A stretch of DNA of 37,232 nucleotides, taken from Paraburkholderia ginsengisoli NBRC 100965 (GTDB taxonomy: Bacteria; Pseudomonadota; Gammaproteobacteria; Burkholderiales; Burkholderiaceae). Shown in pieces: positions 1-8,677 of this stretch; position 1 is the first letter of the stretch; every line of letters starts with the position of its first letter. The position numbers and the translations under genes are program-made. Where the stretch lies: contig NZ_BBJF01000029.1 of the NCBI RefSeq assembly GCF_000739735.1, positions 1 through 37,232 of the forward strand. The letters run 5' to 3'. The notes under the pieces were generated by a model. It made no database searches. It saw only the letters and a program-made list of their open reading frames with translations, and was not told the origin of the DNA.

Positions 1-1424
1 GTTTGTGCACCCGACTGCTCCCACTGCTCGCTCAACTTGCTCGCCATCGCCCCGAACGTCCCGCTCCAAACCGCCAGCCGCTCTTCGTCGCGCGAAACCA
101 GTTCCGTTTGCAACTCCGTATGCGACTGCCCGACCGTCCGCACCAGCGACGCCGCATGCTGCTCGAAGCTCGCCGCGGCCATCGCCAGCGCTTGCTGATT
201 GTTCGCCGCGAGCTTTTCGCCGACGCTCTCCTGCCGCGCCAGCGCCGCCTGCCATGCTTGCGACACCCCGCCCGCCGTTTCGTCCAGACGCGCGGACACA
301 TCGGCGAGCAACGCCGCCGAGCGTTGCTCGAACGTTTCGGCGGCGCGCTCGACCGACGTGCGCAGTTGCGCGGTCAGCTCATCGCTCGAACGCTGCTGCT
401 TGGCCAACGCGTTGTTCCAGATGTCGGCGACGTTCGCGCTGGTCGCCGCAAAGCCGCTCGACAGTCCGTCGAGTTGCCGCTGCACCGCCTGCGATACTGT
501 CTCGTGCAACGCCGCCGACTCGCGCGCGAGACCGGCCAGCGTCGCTTCCATGACAGGCTGCAACGCGGCGCCCGCAGCGCGCGCGCTGTCGGCGACGCTG
601 TCCTTCAACGACCGTTCGACAGCGCCGGCCAGACGCAGATAAGCGGCCTCGGTCTTGCCATGGAACGCGTCCTGGCTCGCGAGTTGCCGCTCGTGCGACG
701 CGACGCTCTGCTGTTCGAGCGCCGCCATCATCGTTTGCAAGCGATCGACCAGCGTCGGCATCACCTCCGCCTGGCGCTGCAGCAGTCGGAAGCTTTCCTC
801 GCGTTGATGGCTCTGCGAATACACGCGCAGGCTCGTCGCGATTTTCATGTCGAGCATCTGCGCTGCTTCGAGCCGCTCGCGGCGATACAGCGCGGACAAC
901 AGCCCGAGCATCGCCGAGGTGGCCACGCCCGCAATCGACGTGCCGAACGCAAACCCCAGCCCCTTGACCGGCGCCGCCAGCGAAGCGCGGATCGCCTGCA
1001 AGTCCGTCGCGCTCTCCAGCGCGATGCCGGTGCCGCGCAACGTCGCCACCATGCCGAGCAGCGTGCCCAGCATGCCGAGCAACACCAGCAGCCCGACGAG
1101 ATACGGCGTCAATGCCGGACCCGGCAACGCGACGCGCTCGCCCTCGATGCGCAAGCGCGCCGCGTTGCGCAGACTCGGATGCAGCGGCTCAAGCCACGCG
1201 GCGAGCCCCGGCGGCGGCCCGGATAAGCCCGCGACCGCGCGCGTCAGCGTGCCCGTCGCCTGGCTGTAGCGGCGCAGTTCGAGCGCGCCCGCCACGTAGC
1301 ATGCGCCGATCAATAACGTGACGGCCAGCGCCAGCGGGTTCGAACCGACATAGCTGGCGGCGATCCAGCAGGCAGCGGCCAGACCGGCCAGAAACACAAC
1401 GAGATCAATACGATATCTGGACAT
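1..1424 (-). CDS. DUF802 protein with MotA/TolQ/ExbB-like membrane core and long coiled tail (C-terminus cut by window edge)
   Basis: The frame is open from an ATG at 1424 through the left edge, giving about 474 codons with no stop. Residues 6-25 and 29-48 are hydrophobic. Residues 107-130 hold the run LGMLGTLLGMVATL, and residues 153-178 hold a small-residue-rich segment (GLGFAFGTSIAGV) followed by charged RRER. This pair resembles the pore helices of the MotA/TolQ/ExbB proton-channel family. From about residue 200 the protein is hydrophilic, rich in Ala, Gln, Glu and Ser, with repeated stretches expected to form long coiled coil, matching the repeated DUF802 region. It starts 10 bp after the DUF3348 gene, so the two are likely co-transcribed. 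In other Burkholderiales, as I recall, an OmpA/MotB-like gene follows; it would lie left of this window. The fold similarity is seen by eye. The proton-channel role is inference. Confidence 0.8.
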   Translation of the reverse strand, partial: MSRYRIDLVVFLAGLAAACWIAASYVGSNPLALAVTLLIGACYVAGALELRRYSQATGTLTRAVAGLSGPPPGLAAWLEPLHPSLRNAARLRIEGERVALPGPALTPYLVGLLVLLGMLGTLLGMVATLRGTGIALESATDLQAIRASLAAPVKGLGFAFGTSIAGVATSAMLGLLSALYRRERLEAAQMLDMKIATSLRVYSQSHQREESFRLLQRQAEVMPTLVDRLQTMMAALEQQSVASHERQLASQDAFHGKTEAAYLRLAGAVERSLKDSVADSARAAGAALQPVMEATLAGLARESAALHETVSQAVQRQLDGLSSGFAATSANVADIWNNALAKQQRSSDELTAQLRTSVERAAETFEQRSAALLADVSARLDETAGGVSQAWQAALARQESVGEKLAANNQQALAMAAASFEQHAASLVRTVGQSHTELQTELVSRDEERLAVWSGTFGAMASKLSEQWEQSGAQ

Positions 1425-1434
1425 AGTGTCCCAG

Positions 1435-2193
1435 TTAGCGGGTGCGAAGAGCGGCGAGCAACCCTTCGACCGGTTGAAAACGAACTTCCAGTTCGGCAAG
1501 CAGGACGCTCTGCATATCCTTGCGGAACACGTCCAGCCATGCGCCGGGCGTGACCGGCGCGGCGTCTATGGAAGCCTCTGCTGTCTCCGGCGCGGCAAGC
1601 GCCTGCTGCTCGGCTGCGCGCAAACGCTCGAAGTGCCCGGCGAGCAGGCCGGGCACCGAACCCAGCAGATTGCGCTCGCGCTCGCCCAGGGCACGCTCCA
1701 TCACCGCGTCGACCACCGCAAGACGCGCCATCGCGGGCGTCCGCGTGGCAAGCATGCCGCGCAGACGACCGCGCAGCGTGCCGACCGCGGTTTCCATCGA
1801 CTGCTGGATCGCGACGTAGCGCTGACGGAACAGCGCGTAATCCACCGGCGCGTCGAGCGGCGCGCTTTGCGCCGGCGTGTGCGCGGGCGCATGTGCACGG
1901 CGCCGCGCGGCGGCGAACACGCTGTCGCCGGCCACGGCCTTCGTGAGCGAGCTGCGCACGCGGACGCACTCGTCCTCTTCGGCGCTGCCGAAACTGCGCG
2001 CTGCCGCGGCGACCGCGGGCGGATTGCCGTTCAGCGCCGACGACAGCGCGATCGCGTCCGTCCAGCCGAGCCACTGGCTAAGCCGGTCCGACAGCGATTG
2101 CCTGGATTCGGGGACATCGACATCCGCCAGACGAGCCAGCAGGCGAATAAGCGCCGGGCCGCTGGGAGCTGTGCGCTGGGGGGCTTGCACCAT
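1435..2193 (-). CDS. DUF3348 family protein
   Basis: A 252-residue protein that starts at an ATG preceded by a purine-rich CCGGTGG. It has no signal peptide or membrane segment and is largely helical and Ala/Arg/Leu-rich. The N-terminal part (LIRLLARLADVDVPES) and a C-terminal part with VDYALFRQRYVAIQQSME, GTLRGRLR and ERERNLLG agree with what I remember of DUF3348, found almost only in Burkholderiales and relatives. It is the first gene of a minus-strand operon, with the DUF802 membrane protein 10 bp downstream. No function is known. A cytoplasmic partner of the DUF802 membrane complex is the simplest inference. Confidence 0.8.
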   Translation of the reverse strand: MVQAPQRTAPSGPALIRLLARLADVDVPESRQSLSDRLSQWLGWTDAIALSSALNGNPPAVAAAARSFGSAEEDECVRVRSSLTKAVAGDSVFAAARRRAHAPAHTPAQSAPLDAPVDYALFRQRYVAIQQSMETAVGTLRGRLRGMLATRTPAMARLAVVDAVMERALGERERNLLGSVPGLLAGHFERLRAAEQQALAAPETAEASIDAAPVTPGAWLDVFRKDMQSVLLAELEVRFQPVEGLLAALRTR

Positions 2194-2720
2194 ACCACCG
2201 GAGACAAAAAAGTCGCCAGTTTACACGGTGGCGGGACGGGGGTCGGTGTCGGGCGATTCGCGGAGTGTTCGGGCAAGGTGTTTCGACGGGCCTGACGCGC
2301 TTTTCCAGCGTTCCGTCAGGGGGTTTTCCGTTGTTCGTGCGGGTTGAGTCTTTGATTCCTACAGCGTGTTTCCTGATGCCCTTCAGCAGAACTGCTTCAT
2401 CTCGTCATTCGGCTGGGCATCCGCCTAGCGATGCAATGCCCGTTATGCGTTGAACGTTCGCGGCGAACTCGAAGCCACCCGATGAACAAGCGGTTCCCTG
2501 TAAGATGAAACCCGCTTCGCGGGCAACATCGAAGCACAGCGCTTCATCAAGACCGCCTGCAAGACTGCAACACGAAAAAGTCGGCGAGGACGCCTGGAAG
2601 AAAGGCAGACCACCGCGCGATGCGCGTCCGTATCCGTTTGCATCGCCTATCCGCGAGGCCCGCACGCGAACCCGCGGACACCTTCAAACACAGTGACTTC
2701 AAGCGAGGCAAACACGCAGC
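2194..2720. other. 527-bp intergenic region between divergent genes
   Basis: This lies between the DUF3348 gene (minus) and the FAD oxidoreductase (plus), so it should hold both promoters. Short open frames occur on both strands (for example 2405-2665 minus) but have no convincing ribosome binding site or recognisable product. A small GCGATGC/GCATCGC inverted repeat at 2617-2646 and a CCCGC/GCGGG mini-hairpin at 2511-2523 are visible. Neither looks like a known element. Confidence 0.4.
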
Positions 2721-3953
2721 ATGAAATTCGATACCGTCGTGCTCGGCGCGGGCATTGTTGGGGTGAGTGTCGCCGTGCATCTGCAGAAACGCGGGCGTCA
2801 GGTGGCGCTGGTCGACCGCAAATTGCCCGGCAATGAAACCTCGTTCGGCAACGCGGGGCTCATCCAGCGCGAAGGCGTTTATCCGTACGCGTTTCCGCGC
2901 GGACTCGGCACATTGCTGCGCTATGCGCGCAACCAGTCGCCGGACGTTCGCTACCATGCCGACGCCATGCTCAAGACCGCGCCCTTCCTCTGGCAATACT
3001 GGCGCAACTCTCATCCGGCCCGACATGCCGAGATCGCGAAGTCGTACTCGACGCTGATCGAACACTGCGTGAGCGAACACCGCGCGCTCGCCGCCGCTGC
3101 CGGCGCGAGCGCGCTGTTGCGCCCGATCGGCTGGATGAAGGTGTTTCGCAGCGCCGCCGTGCAGGACGCGGAAACGCGGCTCGCCGAGCGGTGGCATCGC
3201 GAGTACGGCGTCGCGTTCGAAGCGCTCGACCCGTCCCACCTCCAACAGATGGAACCCGATCTCGACCGGCACTTGCGAGGCGGTTTGCGCTACCCCGAGT
3301 CCGATTCGGTCAGCGATCCCAATGCGCTCGTCACCGCGTACGCGAAGCATTTCGAAGCGCTGGGCGGGCGCTTTTTTATCGGCGACGCGGACACGTTTCG
3401 CGAAGGCTGGCAGGTCGATACCGAAGCCGGCACCGTCACTGCGGCAACGGCCGTCGTTGCGTTGGGGCCTTGGTCCGATCGAGTGAGTTCGCGGCTCGGC
3501 TATCTCGTGCCGCTCGCCGTCAAGCGCGGATATCACATGCATTACGCGCCGCAGCAGAACGCCCGCCTGAATCATCCAGTGTTGGATGTGGAAAACGGCT
3601 ATCTGCTGGCGCCGATGGCGCGCGGCATCCGCCTCACGACCGGCGCTGAAATCGCGCGGCGCGATGCAGCGAAAACGCCGACGCAACTCGCCGCGGTCGA
3701 GCCGATTGCGCGCACGCTGTTTCCGCTGGGCGAGCGTCTCGACGCCGAACCGTGGATGGGAGGCCGCCCCTGCACGCCGGACATGATGCCGGTCATTGGC
3801 CCCGCAAAGCGGCATGCGGGCCTGTGGTTCGCGTTCGGCCATGCGCATCACGGACTGACGCTGGGGCCGGTCACCGGCCGGCTGATCGCCGAAATGATGA
3901 CCGGCGAGCCGACCCTCGTGAATCCGCAGCCGTTCCGCGTGGAACGGTTCTAA
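2721..3953 (+). CDS. FAD-dependent oxidoreductase, D-amino-acid dehydrogenase (DadA)-like
   Basis: A 410-residue protein of the DAO flavoprotein superfamily. The N-terminus carries the Rossmann FAD-binding motif GxGxxG (G9, G11, G14) in the context VVLGAGIVGVSVA, then a charged residue after strand 2 (VDRK). The C-terminus has the family signature MGGRPCTPDMMPVIGP and the final FAD-contacting GHAHHGLTLGPVTG, as in the small subunit of D-amino-acid dehydrogenase. Such enzymes oxidise D-amino acids or other amines and pass electrons to the quinone pool. The exact substrate cannot be read from sequence. The next plus-strand gene starts 185 bp downstream, so it is probably monocistronic or loosely linked. 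Sarcosine or glycine oxidase-like activity is an alternative. Confidence 0.85.
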   Translation: MKFDTVVLGAGIVGVSVAVHLQKRGRQVALVDRKLPGNETSFGNAGLIQREGVYPYAFPRGLGTLLRYARNQSPDVRYHADAMLKTAPFLWQYWRNSHPARHAEIAKSYSTLIEHCVSEHRALAAAAGASALLRPIGWMKVFRSAAVQDAETRLAERWHREYGVAFEALDPSHLQQMEPDLDRHLRGGLRYPESDSVSDPNALVTAYAKHFEALGGRFFIGDADTFREGWQVDTEAGTVTAATAVVALGPWSDRVSSRLGYLVPLAVKRGYHMHYAPQQNARLNHPVLDVENGYLLAPMARGIRLTTGAEIARRDAAKTPTQLAAVEPIARTLFPLGERLDAEPWMGGRPCTPDMMPVIGPAKRHAGLWFAFGHAHHGLTLGPVTGRLIAEMMTGEPTLVNPQPFRVERF

Positions 3954-4138
3954 ACGTCGCGGGCGTTCGGCGCGCGCCGGGCATAGATGAATCCCACTCA
4001 TAACCCCATGCCGTGCCGGGCGTATTGTTGAACAACAGCCCCAGCCCTAAGCTTGACTCCCTGAACCTCACGCGACGCGTGAGTCCTGGCATCGACCACA
4101 GGACTCGCGCCCGCGCAATCCGTCAAGGAGCAAACAGC

Positions 4139-5122
4139 ATGCAAAAACGCAAACTGGGCAATAGTGGATTGGAAGTGTCGGCGATCGGACTCGGCTGCAT
4201 GGGCCTGAGCTTCGGCTATGGACCGGCCGTCGAGAAGTCCGCGGGTATCAAACTGATTCGGTCCGCCTTCGAGCAGGGCGTCACGTTCTTCGACACCGCC
4301 GAGTGCTACGGCCCGTTCACGAACGAGGAACTGGTCGGCGAAGCCGTGCAGCCGTTTCGCGACCAGATCGTGATCGCCACCAAATTCGGCTTTCAGGACG
4401 GTGATTCGAAGAAGCCGCTCGACAGCCGTCCCGAGCGAATCCGCGCGGTCGCGGAAGCGTCGCTCAAGCGCCTCAAAACCGATCGCATCGACCTGTTCTA
4501 CCAGCACCGCGTCGATCCGGACGTGCCGCTCGAAGACGTCGCCGGCGCCGTCAAGGATCTGATCCAGCAGGGCAAGGTGAAGCACTTCGGCATGTCCGAA
4601 GCGGGCGCGGCGTCGATCCGCCGCGCGCACGCGGTGCAGCCTGTGGCCGCGTTGCAAAGCGAGTATTCGTTGTGGTGGCGCGAGCCCGAACAGACCGTGC
4701 TGCCGACGCTCGAGGAACTGGGCATCGGCTTCGTGCCGTTCAGTCCGCTCGGCAAGGGCTTCCTGACCGGCGCGATCGATACGAACACCACCTTCGACAA
4801 GACCGACTTCCGCAATATCGTGCCGCGTTTCTCCGAGGAAAACCGCAAGGCCAACGCGGGGCTCGTCGAGGTGCTCGGCCGGATCGCCGACGCGCGAGGC
4901 ACGACGCGCGCGCAGATCGCGCTGGCCTGGCTGCTCGCGCAAAAGCCGTGGATCGCGCCGATTCCTGGGACGACGAAGTTGCATCGCCTGCAGGAAAACG
5001 TGGGCGCGGCGGCGGTCGAACTGTCGGCCGGCGACCTTGCCGCAATCGAGACCGCGCTCGAGCGGATCAAGATCGTGGGCGACCGTTATCCGGCTCACTT
5101 GCAGCAACGCGTCGACCGCTGA
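4139..5122 (+). CDS. Aldo/keto reductase
   Basis: A 327-residue protein. The open frame extends upstream to 4013, but the ATG at 4139 is preceded by AAGGAG about 9 bases earlier and starts directly with the family's opening strand (MQKRKLGNSGLEVSAIGLG). Catalytic residues of the AKR fold are visible: D52 and Y57 in FFDTAECYG, K82 in IATKFGF and H123 in FYQHRVD. The C-terminus has the NADPH-binding region (PIPGTTKLHRLQENVGA). It resembles the YhdN/YajO-type and auxin-induced-protein-like reductases that reduce small aldehydes and ketones with NADPH in the cytoplasm. The substrate is unknown. No regulator is adjacent. Confidence 0.9.
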   Translation: MQKRKLGNSGLEVSAIGLGCMGLSFGYGPAVEKSAGIKLIRSAFEQGVTFFDTAECYGPFTNEELVGEAVQPFRDQIVIATKFGFQDGDSKKPLDSRPERIRAVAEASLKRLKTDRIDLFYQHRVDPDVPLEDVAGAVKDLIQQGKVKHFGMSEAGAASIRRAHAVQPVAALQSEYSLWWREPEQTVLPTLEELGIGFVPFSPLGKGFLTGAIDTNTTFDKTDFRNIVPRFSEENRKANAGLVEVLGRIADARGTTRAQIALAWLLAQKPWIAPIPGTTKLHRLQENVGAAAVELSAGDLAAIETALERIKIVGDRYPAHLQQRVDR

Positions 5123-5576
5123 CGTCGCGGTACAAACCATCCGTCGGCGTATCTGGCCCCGCATCGCGGGACGCCGGCGGGTTGTTATCCGCGCGAAAGG
5201 AATCGGCCGAGCTGGGCTTCCGAATACGCTCGTCGAGCGCTGAATTTCCTTCCCGTATCGCCCCGGTAATGGGGGCCGAACCGCTCGACTTCTGCCTCCC
5301 GTTGCTTCTTTCGCACACAAAAAAAAAAGCCTCGGCATTGCGCAGTATGGCCAGTAAATGCCCGATATTTTCCCACAACTATCGCGATTGTCGTCTAAAC
5401 CAATCGGATTCACATTTCCCAGACCCACTGCACCGCCAACTTTCTCATTGAGAACGCTTCTCAATTACCCCGTAATTACATAGAATGCGATCCGCAATCA
5501 CTTTGTAATAAACATGGAATACACGGGTAAGGTCACGGTGCCTGCCTGCGGCTTCCAGAACCTACGGGATAAGAAA
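5123..5576. other. 454-bp intergenic region upstream of the TonB receptor
   Basis: It contains the Fur-box-like palindrome (listed separately), a poly-A run near 5321-5330 and a plausible sigma-70 promoter: TTCTCA at 5458 and TAGAAT at 5481 with a 17-bp spacer. An open frame for the receptor reaches back to 5514, but the signal peptide begins at 5577. I see no other gene here. Confidence 0.45.
5447..5465. promoter_or_regulatory. Fur-box-like palindrome
   Basis: A perfect inverted repeat ATTGAGAA-CGC-TTCTCAAT (8-bp arms, 3-bp centre, 19 bp total), the same length and AATGAGAA-type arms as beta-proteobacterial Fur boxes. It overlaps the predicted -35 region about 110 bp upstream of the receptor start. 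This placement fits iron-dependent repression of the receptor/Sel1/PiuC genes by Fur. The site is seen; its binding by Fur is inferred. Confidence 0.75.
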
Positions 5577-7826
5577 ATGAAGTTGCGGTCCGACGAACCG
5601 AAGCTCGGCAAAATCAGCACCACGCTGTGCAGCATGTTGGCTGCCGGCCCCGCCCTCGCGCAGGGCACCGCGGGCACCGCGCCGCCTGACAGGGAGGGCC
5701 AACTGGCAGCTATCGCCGTGCAAGGTCAGACGGACGACGGCTTCAAAACGGACCAGTCGGCCTCGGTCAAATTCACCGCGCCGTTGCTCGATACGCCGCG
5801 CTCCGTGACCGTTATCCCGCAAGAACTGATTCAGAGCACCGGCGCGTCGACGCTGACCGAAGCGCTGCGCACCGTGCCGGGCATCACGTTCGGCGCGGGC
5901 GAAGGCGGCAATCCGCTCGGCGACCGTCCGTTCATCCGCGGCTACGACGCGCAGGGCAGCACCTTCGTCGACGGAATGCGCGATGTCGGCGCGACCACCC
6001 GTGAAGTGTTCAACATCCAGAGCGTCGAAGTAACCAAGGGCGCGGACGGCGCCTTCGGCGGCCGCGGCGGCGCGGGCGGCAGCATCAACCTGATCACGAA
6101 GACCCCGCATCTGGGCAACTCCGCCGACGGCAGCGCAGGCCTCGGCACCGACCGTTATCGCCGCTTCACCGCGGACGGCAATTGGCAAATGGCCGATCAC
6201 GCGGCATTCCGCCTGAACGTGATGAGCCACAACAACGACGTGGCCGGCCGCGACGCGGTCAACAACGAACGCTGGGGCATCGCGCCGTCGTTCACCTACG
6301 GTCTCGGCACGCCGACCCGCGTGACGGCGAGCTACTACCATCTGCAGACGGACGACCTGCCCGATAGCGGTATTCCGTACTACTACACGACCACCAACAA
6401 GCCGGCGAACGTCAACACGATCTATCCGGCGAACGTGGACCGTCATAACTTCTACGGCCTGATCGACCGCGATTTCCGCAAGACGACGTCGGATGTCGGC
6501 ACGGTGCGTGTCGAGCACGACATCAACAGCAATCTGACGATCCGCAACACGACGCGCTACACGAAGTCGGCGCAGGACTACATCTGGACCCAGCCGGATG
6601 ACAGCCAGGGCAACGTGGTGAACGGCATGGTGTGGCGCCGCGCGAATACGCGCGCGAGCGACGTCTACAGCCTCGCGAACCAGACCGAACTGTTCGGCGA
6701 GTTCAACACGGGTTTCCTGAAGCACAGTTTCACGACCGGGCTCGAAGTATCGCGCGAAACCAGCGTGAACGACTCGTACACCGTGGCCGCGGCGACCGGG
6801 GCGATCTGCAGGACCAACGGCATCGGCGCGGCGTCGAACTATAACTGCACGAGCTTGTGGACGCCCAATCCGAACGGCCCGTGGGCCGGTTCGGTCAGGC
6901 AGACCAACGATCCGAGCGAGCAGCGCACCACCACCAAATCGCTGTACGCGTTCGACACGATCGAGCTGACCAAACGCTGGCAGGCCAACGTCGGCCTGCG
7001 CGTCGACGATTATTCGACCGACTTCCGCAACACCGTCGCCAACGGCGCGGGGCGCGTCTCGCGCGACGATACGCTGTTCAACTACCAGTTCGGCCTCGTC
7101 TTCAAGCCGGCGTCGAACGGCAGCATCTATACGTCGATTTCGACCTCGTCGACGCCGGCCGGCTCGCTGCTCGGCCAGGGCAGCGAAACGCAGTCGCTGA
7201 CGCCCGGTCGTGGCGGCATCGGTGCGAACGCGGCTGATCTCTCGCCGGAAAAGAACCGCAGCATCGAGCTCGGCACCAAGTGGAACGTGCTGAACAACAA
7301 GCTCTCGCTGACCGGCGCGATCTTCCAGATCGACACGACCAACGCACGCGTCACGCTGCCGGATAACTCCTACGCGATGGTCGGCAACAAGCGCGTACAA
7401 GGTTTCGAATTCGGCGTGGCGGGCCAGTTGACGAACAAGTGGCAAGTGTTCGGCGGCTACACGTACCTGAAGAGCGAGTTGCGCGACAACGGCAAGACCA
7501 CGTCGGATAACGGCCACCAGTTCCCGAATACGCCGAAGAACAGCGTCAGCCTGTGGACCACCTACGACGTGCTGCCGAAGTTCACGATCGGCGGCGGCGC
7601 GTTCTACATGTCCCAGGTTTACGGCGACACGGCGAATCTGCGCGCGGTGCCCTCTTACTGGCGCTTCGACGGCGTGGCGACGTACCGCGTCAACAAGCAT
7701 GTCGACCTGCAACTGAACGTGCAGAACATCTTCAACCGCACGTACTACGACCAGGCGTATGCGTCGCACTATGCGTCGATCGCGCCGGGACGCTCCGCGT
7801 TCCTGACGCTCAACGCGCACTACTAA
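5577..7826 (+). CDS. TonB-dependent catecholate siderophore receptor, Fiu/PiuA type
   Basis: A 749-residue outer-membrane receptor counted from the ATG at 5577, which begins a signal peptide ending near AGPALAQ; an upstream ATG at 5514 would bury it. A TonB-box-like stretch (LAAIAVQGQ) follows, then the plug domain (TPRSVTVIPQELI, LRTVPGITFGAGEGG, RPFIRGYDAQG, VEVTKGADGAFGGRGG). The barrel covers roughly residues 170-749 and ends with the typical aromatic C-terminus (FLTLNAHY). The family imports ferric catecholates and uses TonB-ExbB-ExbD energy. The downstream Sel1 and PiuC-like genes mirror the fiu-ybiX and piuA-piuC loci and support a Fiu/PiuA assignment. The Fur-like palindrome upstream suggests iron regulation. 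Confidence 0.9.
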   Translation: MKLRSDEPKLGKISTTLCSMLAAGPALAQGTAGTAPPDREGQLAAIAVQGQTDDGFKTDQSASVKFTAPLLDTPRSVTVIPQELIQSTGASTLTEALRTVPGITFGAGEGGNPLGDRPFIRGYDAQGSTFVDGMRDVGATTREVFNIQSVEVTKGADGAFGGRGGAGGSINLITKTPHLGNSADGSAGLGTDRYRRFTADGNWQMADHAAFRLNVMSHNNDVAGRDAVNNERWGIAPSFTYGLGTPTRVTASYYHLQTDDLPDSGIPYYYTTTNKPANVNTIYPANVDRHNFYGLIDRDFRKTTSDVGTVRVEHDINSNLTIRNTTRYTKSAQDYIWTQPDDSQGNVVNGMVWRRANTRASDVYSLANQTELFGEFNTGFLKHSFTTGLEVSRETSVNDSYTVAAATGAICRTNGIGAASNYNCTSLWTPNPNGPWAGSVRQTNDPSEQRTTTKSLYAFDTIELTKRWQANVGLRVDDYSTDFRNTVANGAGRVSRDDTLFNYQFGLVFKPASNGSIYTSISTSSTPAGSLLGQGSETQSLTPGRGGIGANAADLSPEKNRSIELGTKWNVLNNKLSLTGAIFQIDTTNARVTLPDNSYAMVGNKRVQGFEFGVAGQLTNKWQVFGGYTYLKSELRDNGKTTSDNGHQFPNTPKNSVSLWTTYDVLPKFTIGGGAFYMSQVYGDTANLRAVPSYWRFDGVATYRVNKHVDLQLNVQNIFNRTYYDQAYASHYASIAPGRSAFLTLNAHY

Positions 7827-7837
7827 GCATCCGCCCG

Positions 7838-8677
7838 ATGGAACAGGTGACGTTGAAGGCGTTGGCGAGCGTGTCGCACGACGAGCTCGCCGCGATTCTC
7901 TCCGGGCCGCCGGCCCAGGCCGCCGCCTGGGTGGCGGCGGCCGCGCATAACGGCATCGTCGAAGCGCAGGCCGTATATGGGCAGTATCTGCTCGACGGGC
8001 ACGGCGTGGAGCGCAATGCGGAAGAAGCGTTCACCTGGTTCAGGCACGCGGCGCGGCGCGATCATCCGATGGCGATGAACATGCTGGGCCGCTGCTATGA
8101 ACATGGCTGGGGCACGGCGGCGTGCGCGCCGGTTGCGGTCTACTGGTATCGGCTCGCGGCGCGGGCCGGACTCGACTGGGGCATGTACAACTACGCGTCG
8201 GCATTGGCGCTCGGCAACGGCGTCGAGCGCGATCGCGCGGAGGCGTTGCAGTGGTTCCGGCGCGCCGCCGAACTCGGGCACGCGAAATCGCTGAACTTCG
8301 TCGGCAGCTTTTACGAAGACGGCTGGGTGGTCGGTGCGAACGCGAACATCGCGCTCGACTATTACCGGCGCGCGGCGGAAGGTGGCGACTTCCGCGGTCA
8401 GTTCAATTACGCGCGGCTATTGGCCGAACGCGGCGAAATCGATCACGCGCTGCGATGGTTGCAGCGTGTGCCGCAAACGGCGACGCCGGTGTTCATCGCG
8501 AAGATGCAGCGATGGCTCGCGGCTTCACCGATGAGCGCGTTTCGCGCGCTGGGTGAAGAGATCGACGCGCGCATCGTCACAGCGAGCGCCACCAAGCACA
8601 TCACCAGCAACACCATGGCAAACGGCACCACGCAATATAACGCCGCGCCGCACCCCGCACAGGAATCACGCGCATGA
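7838..8677 (+). CDS. Sel1-repeat (tetratricopeptide-like) protein
   Basis: A 279-residue protein beginning 11 bp after the receptor stop; the frame is open further upstream inside the receptor, but the ATG at 7838 is the first one outside it. At least four Sel1-like repeats are visible between about residues 40 and 230, with the A-x-x-W(F/Y)xxAAxxGxxxA pattern (for example EAFTWFRHAARRDHPMAMN and ALQWFRRAAELGHAKSLN). There is no signal peptide. Sel1 proteins are helical scaffolds for protein-protein contacts. Its place between a Fiu-like receptor and a PiuC-like hydroxylase is, as I recall, conserved in several Proteobacteria, but the role is unknown. It overlaps the next gene by ATGA, so translation is likely coupled. 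Confidence 0.85.
   Translation: MEQVTLKALASVSHDELAAILSGPPAQAAAWVAAAAHNGIVEAQAVYGQYLLDGHGVERNAEEAFTWFRHAARRDHPMAMNMLGRCYEHGWGTAACAPVAVYWYRLAARAGLDWGMYNYASALALGNGVERDRAEALQWFRRAAELGHAKSLNFVGSFYEDGWVVGANANIALDYYRRAAEGGDFRGQFNYARLLAERGEIDHALRWLQRVPQTATPVFIAKMQRWLAASPMSAFRALGEEIDARIVTASATKHITSNTMANGTTQYNAAPHPAQESRA

Noticed and set aside
3..1226. 407-codon plus-strand frame at the left edge
   Set aside because: It opposes the DUF802 frame, is Arg/Gln-rich and has no motif; the minus-strand frame is continuous to the edge and shows a membrane-channel signature.
2405..2665. 86-codon minus-strand frame between DUF3348 and the FAD oxidoreductase
   Set aside because: No ribosome binding site, no recognisable product and Cys/Gly/Ser-rich composition unlike its neighbours.
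2547..4001. 484-codon minus-strand frame opposite the FAD oxidoreductase
   Set aside because: The composition is Arg/His-rich with no domain, and the opposite strand carries a clear flavoprotein.
5562..7820. 752-codon open frame on the minus strand opposite the TonB receptor
   Set aside because: It is an Arg/Val/Ala-rich shadow of the GC-rich receptor gene, without motifs; the plus strand shows a clear signal peptide, plug and barrel.
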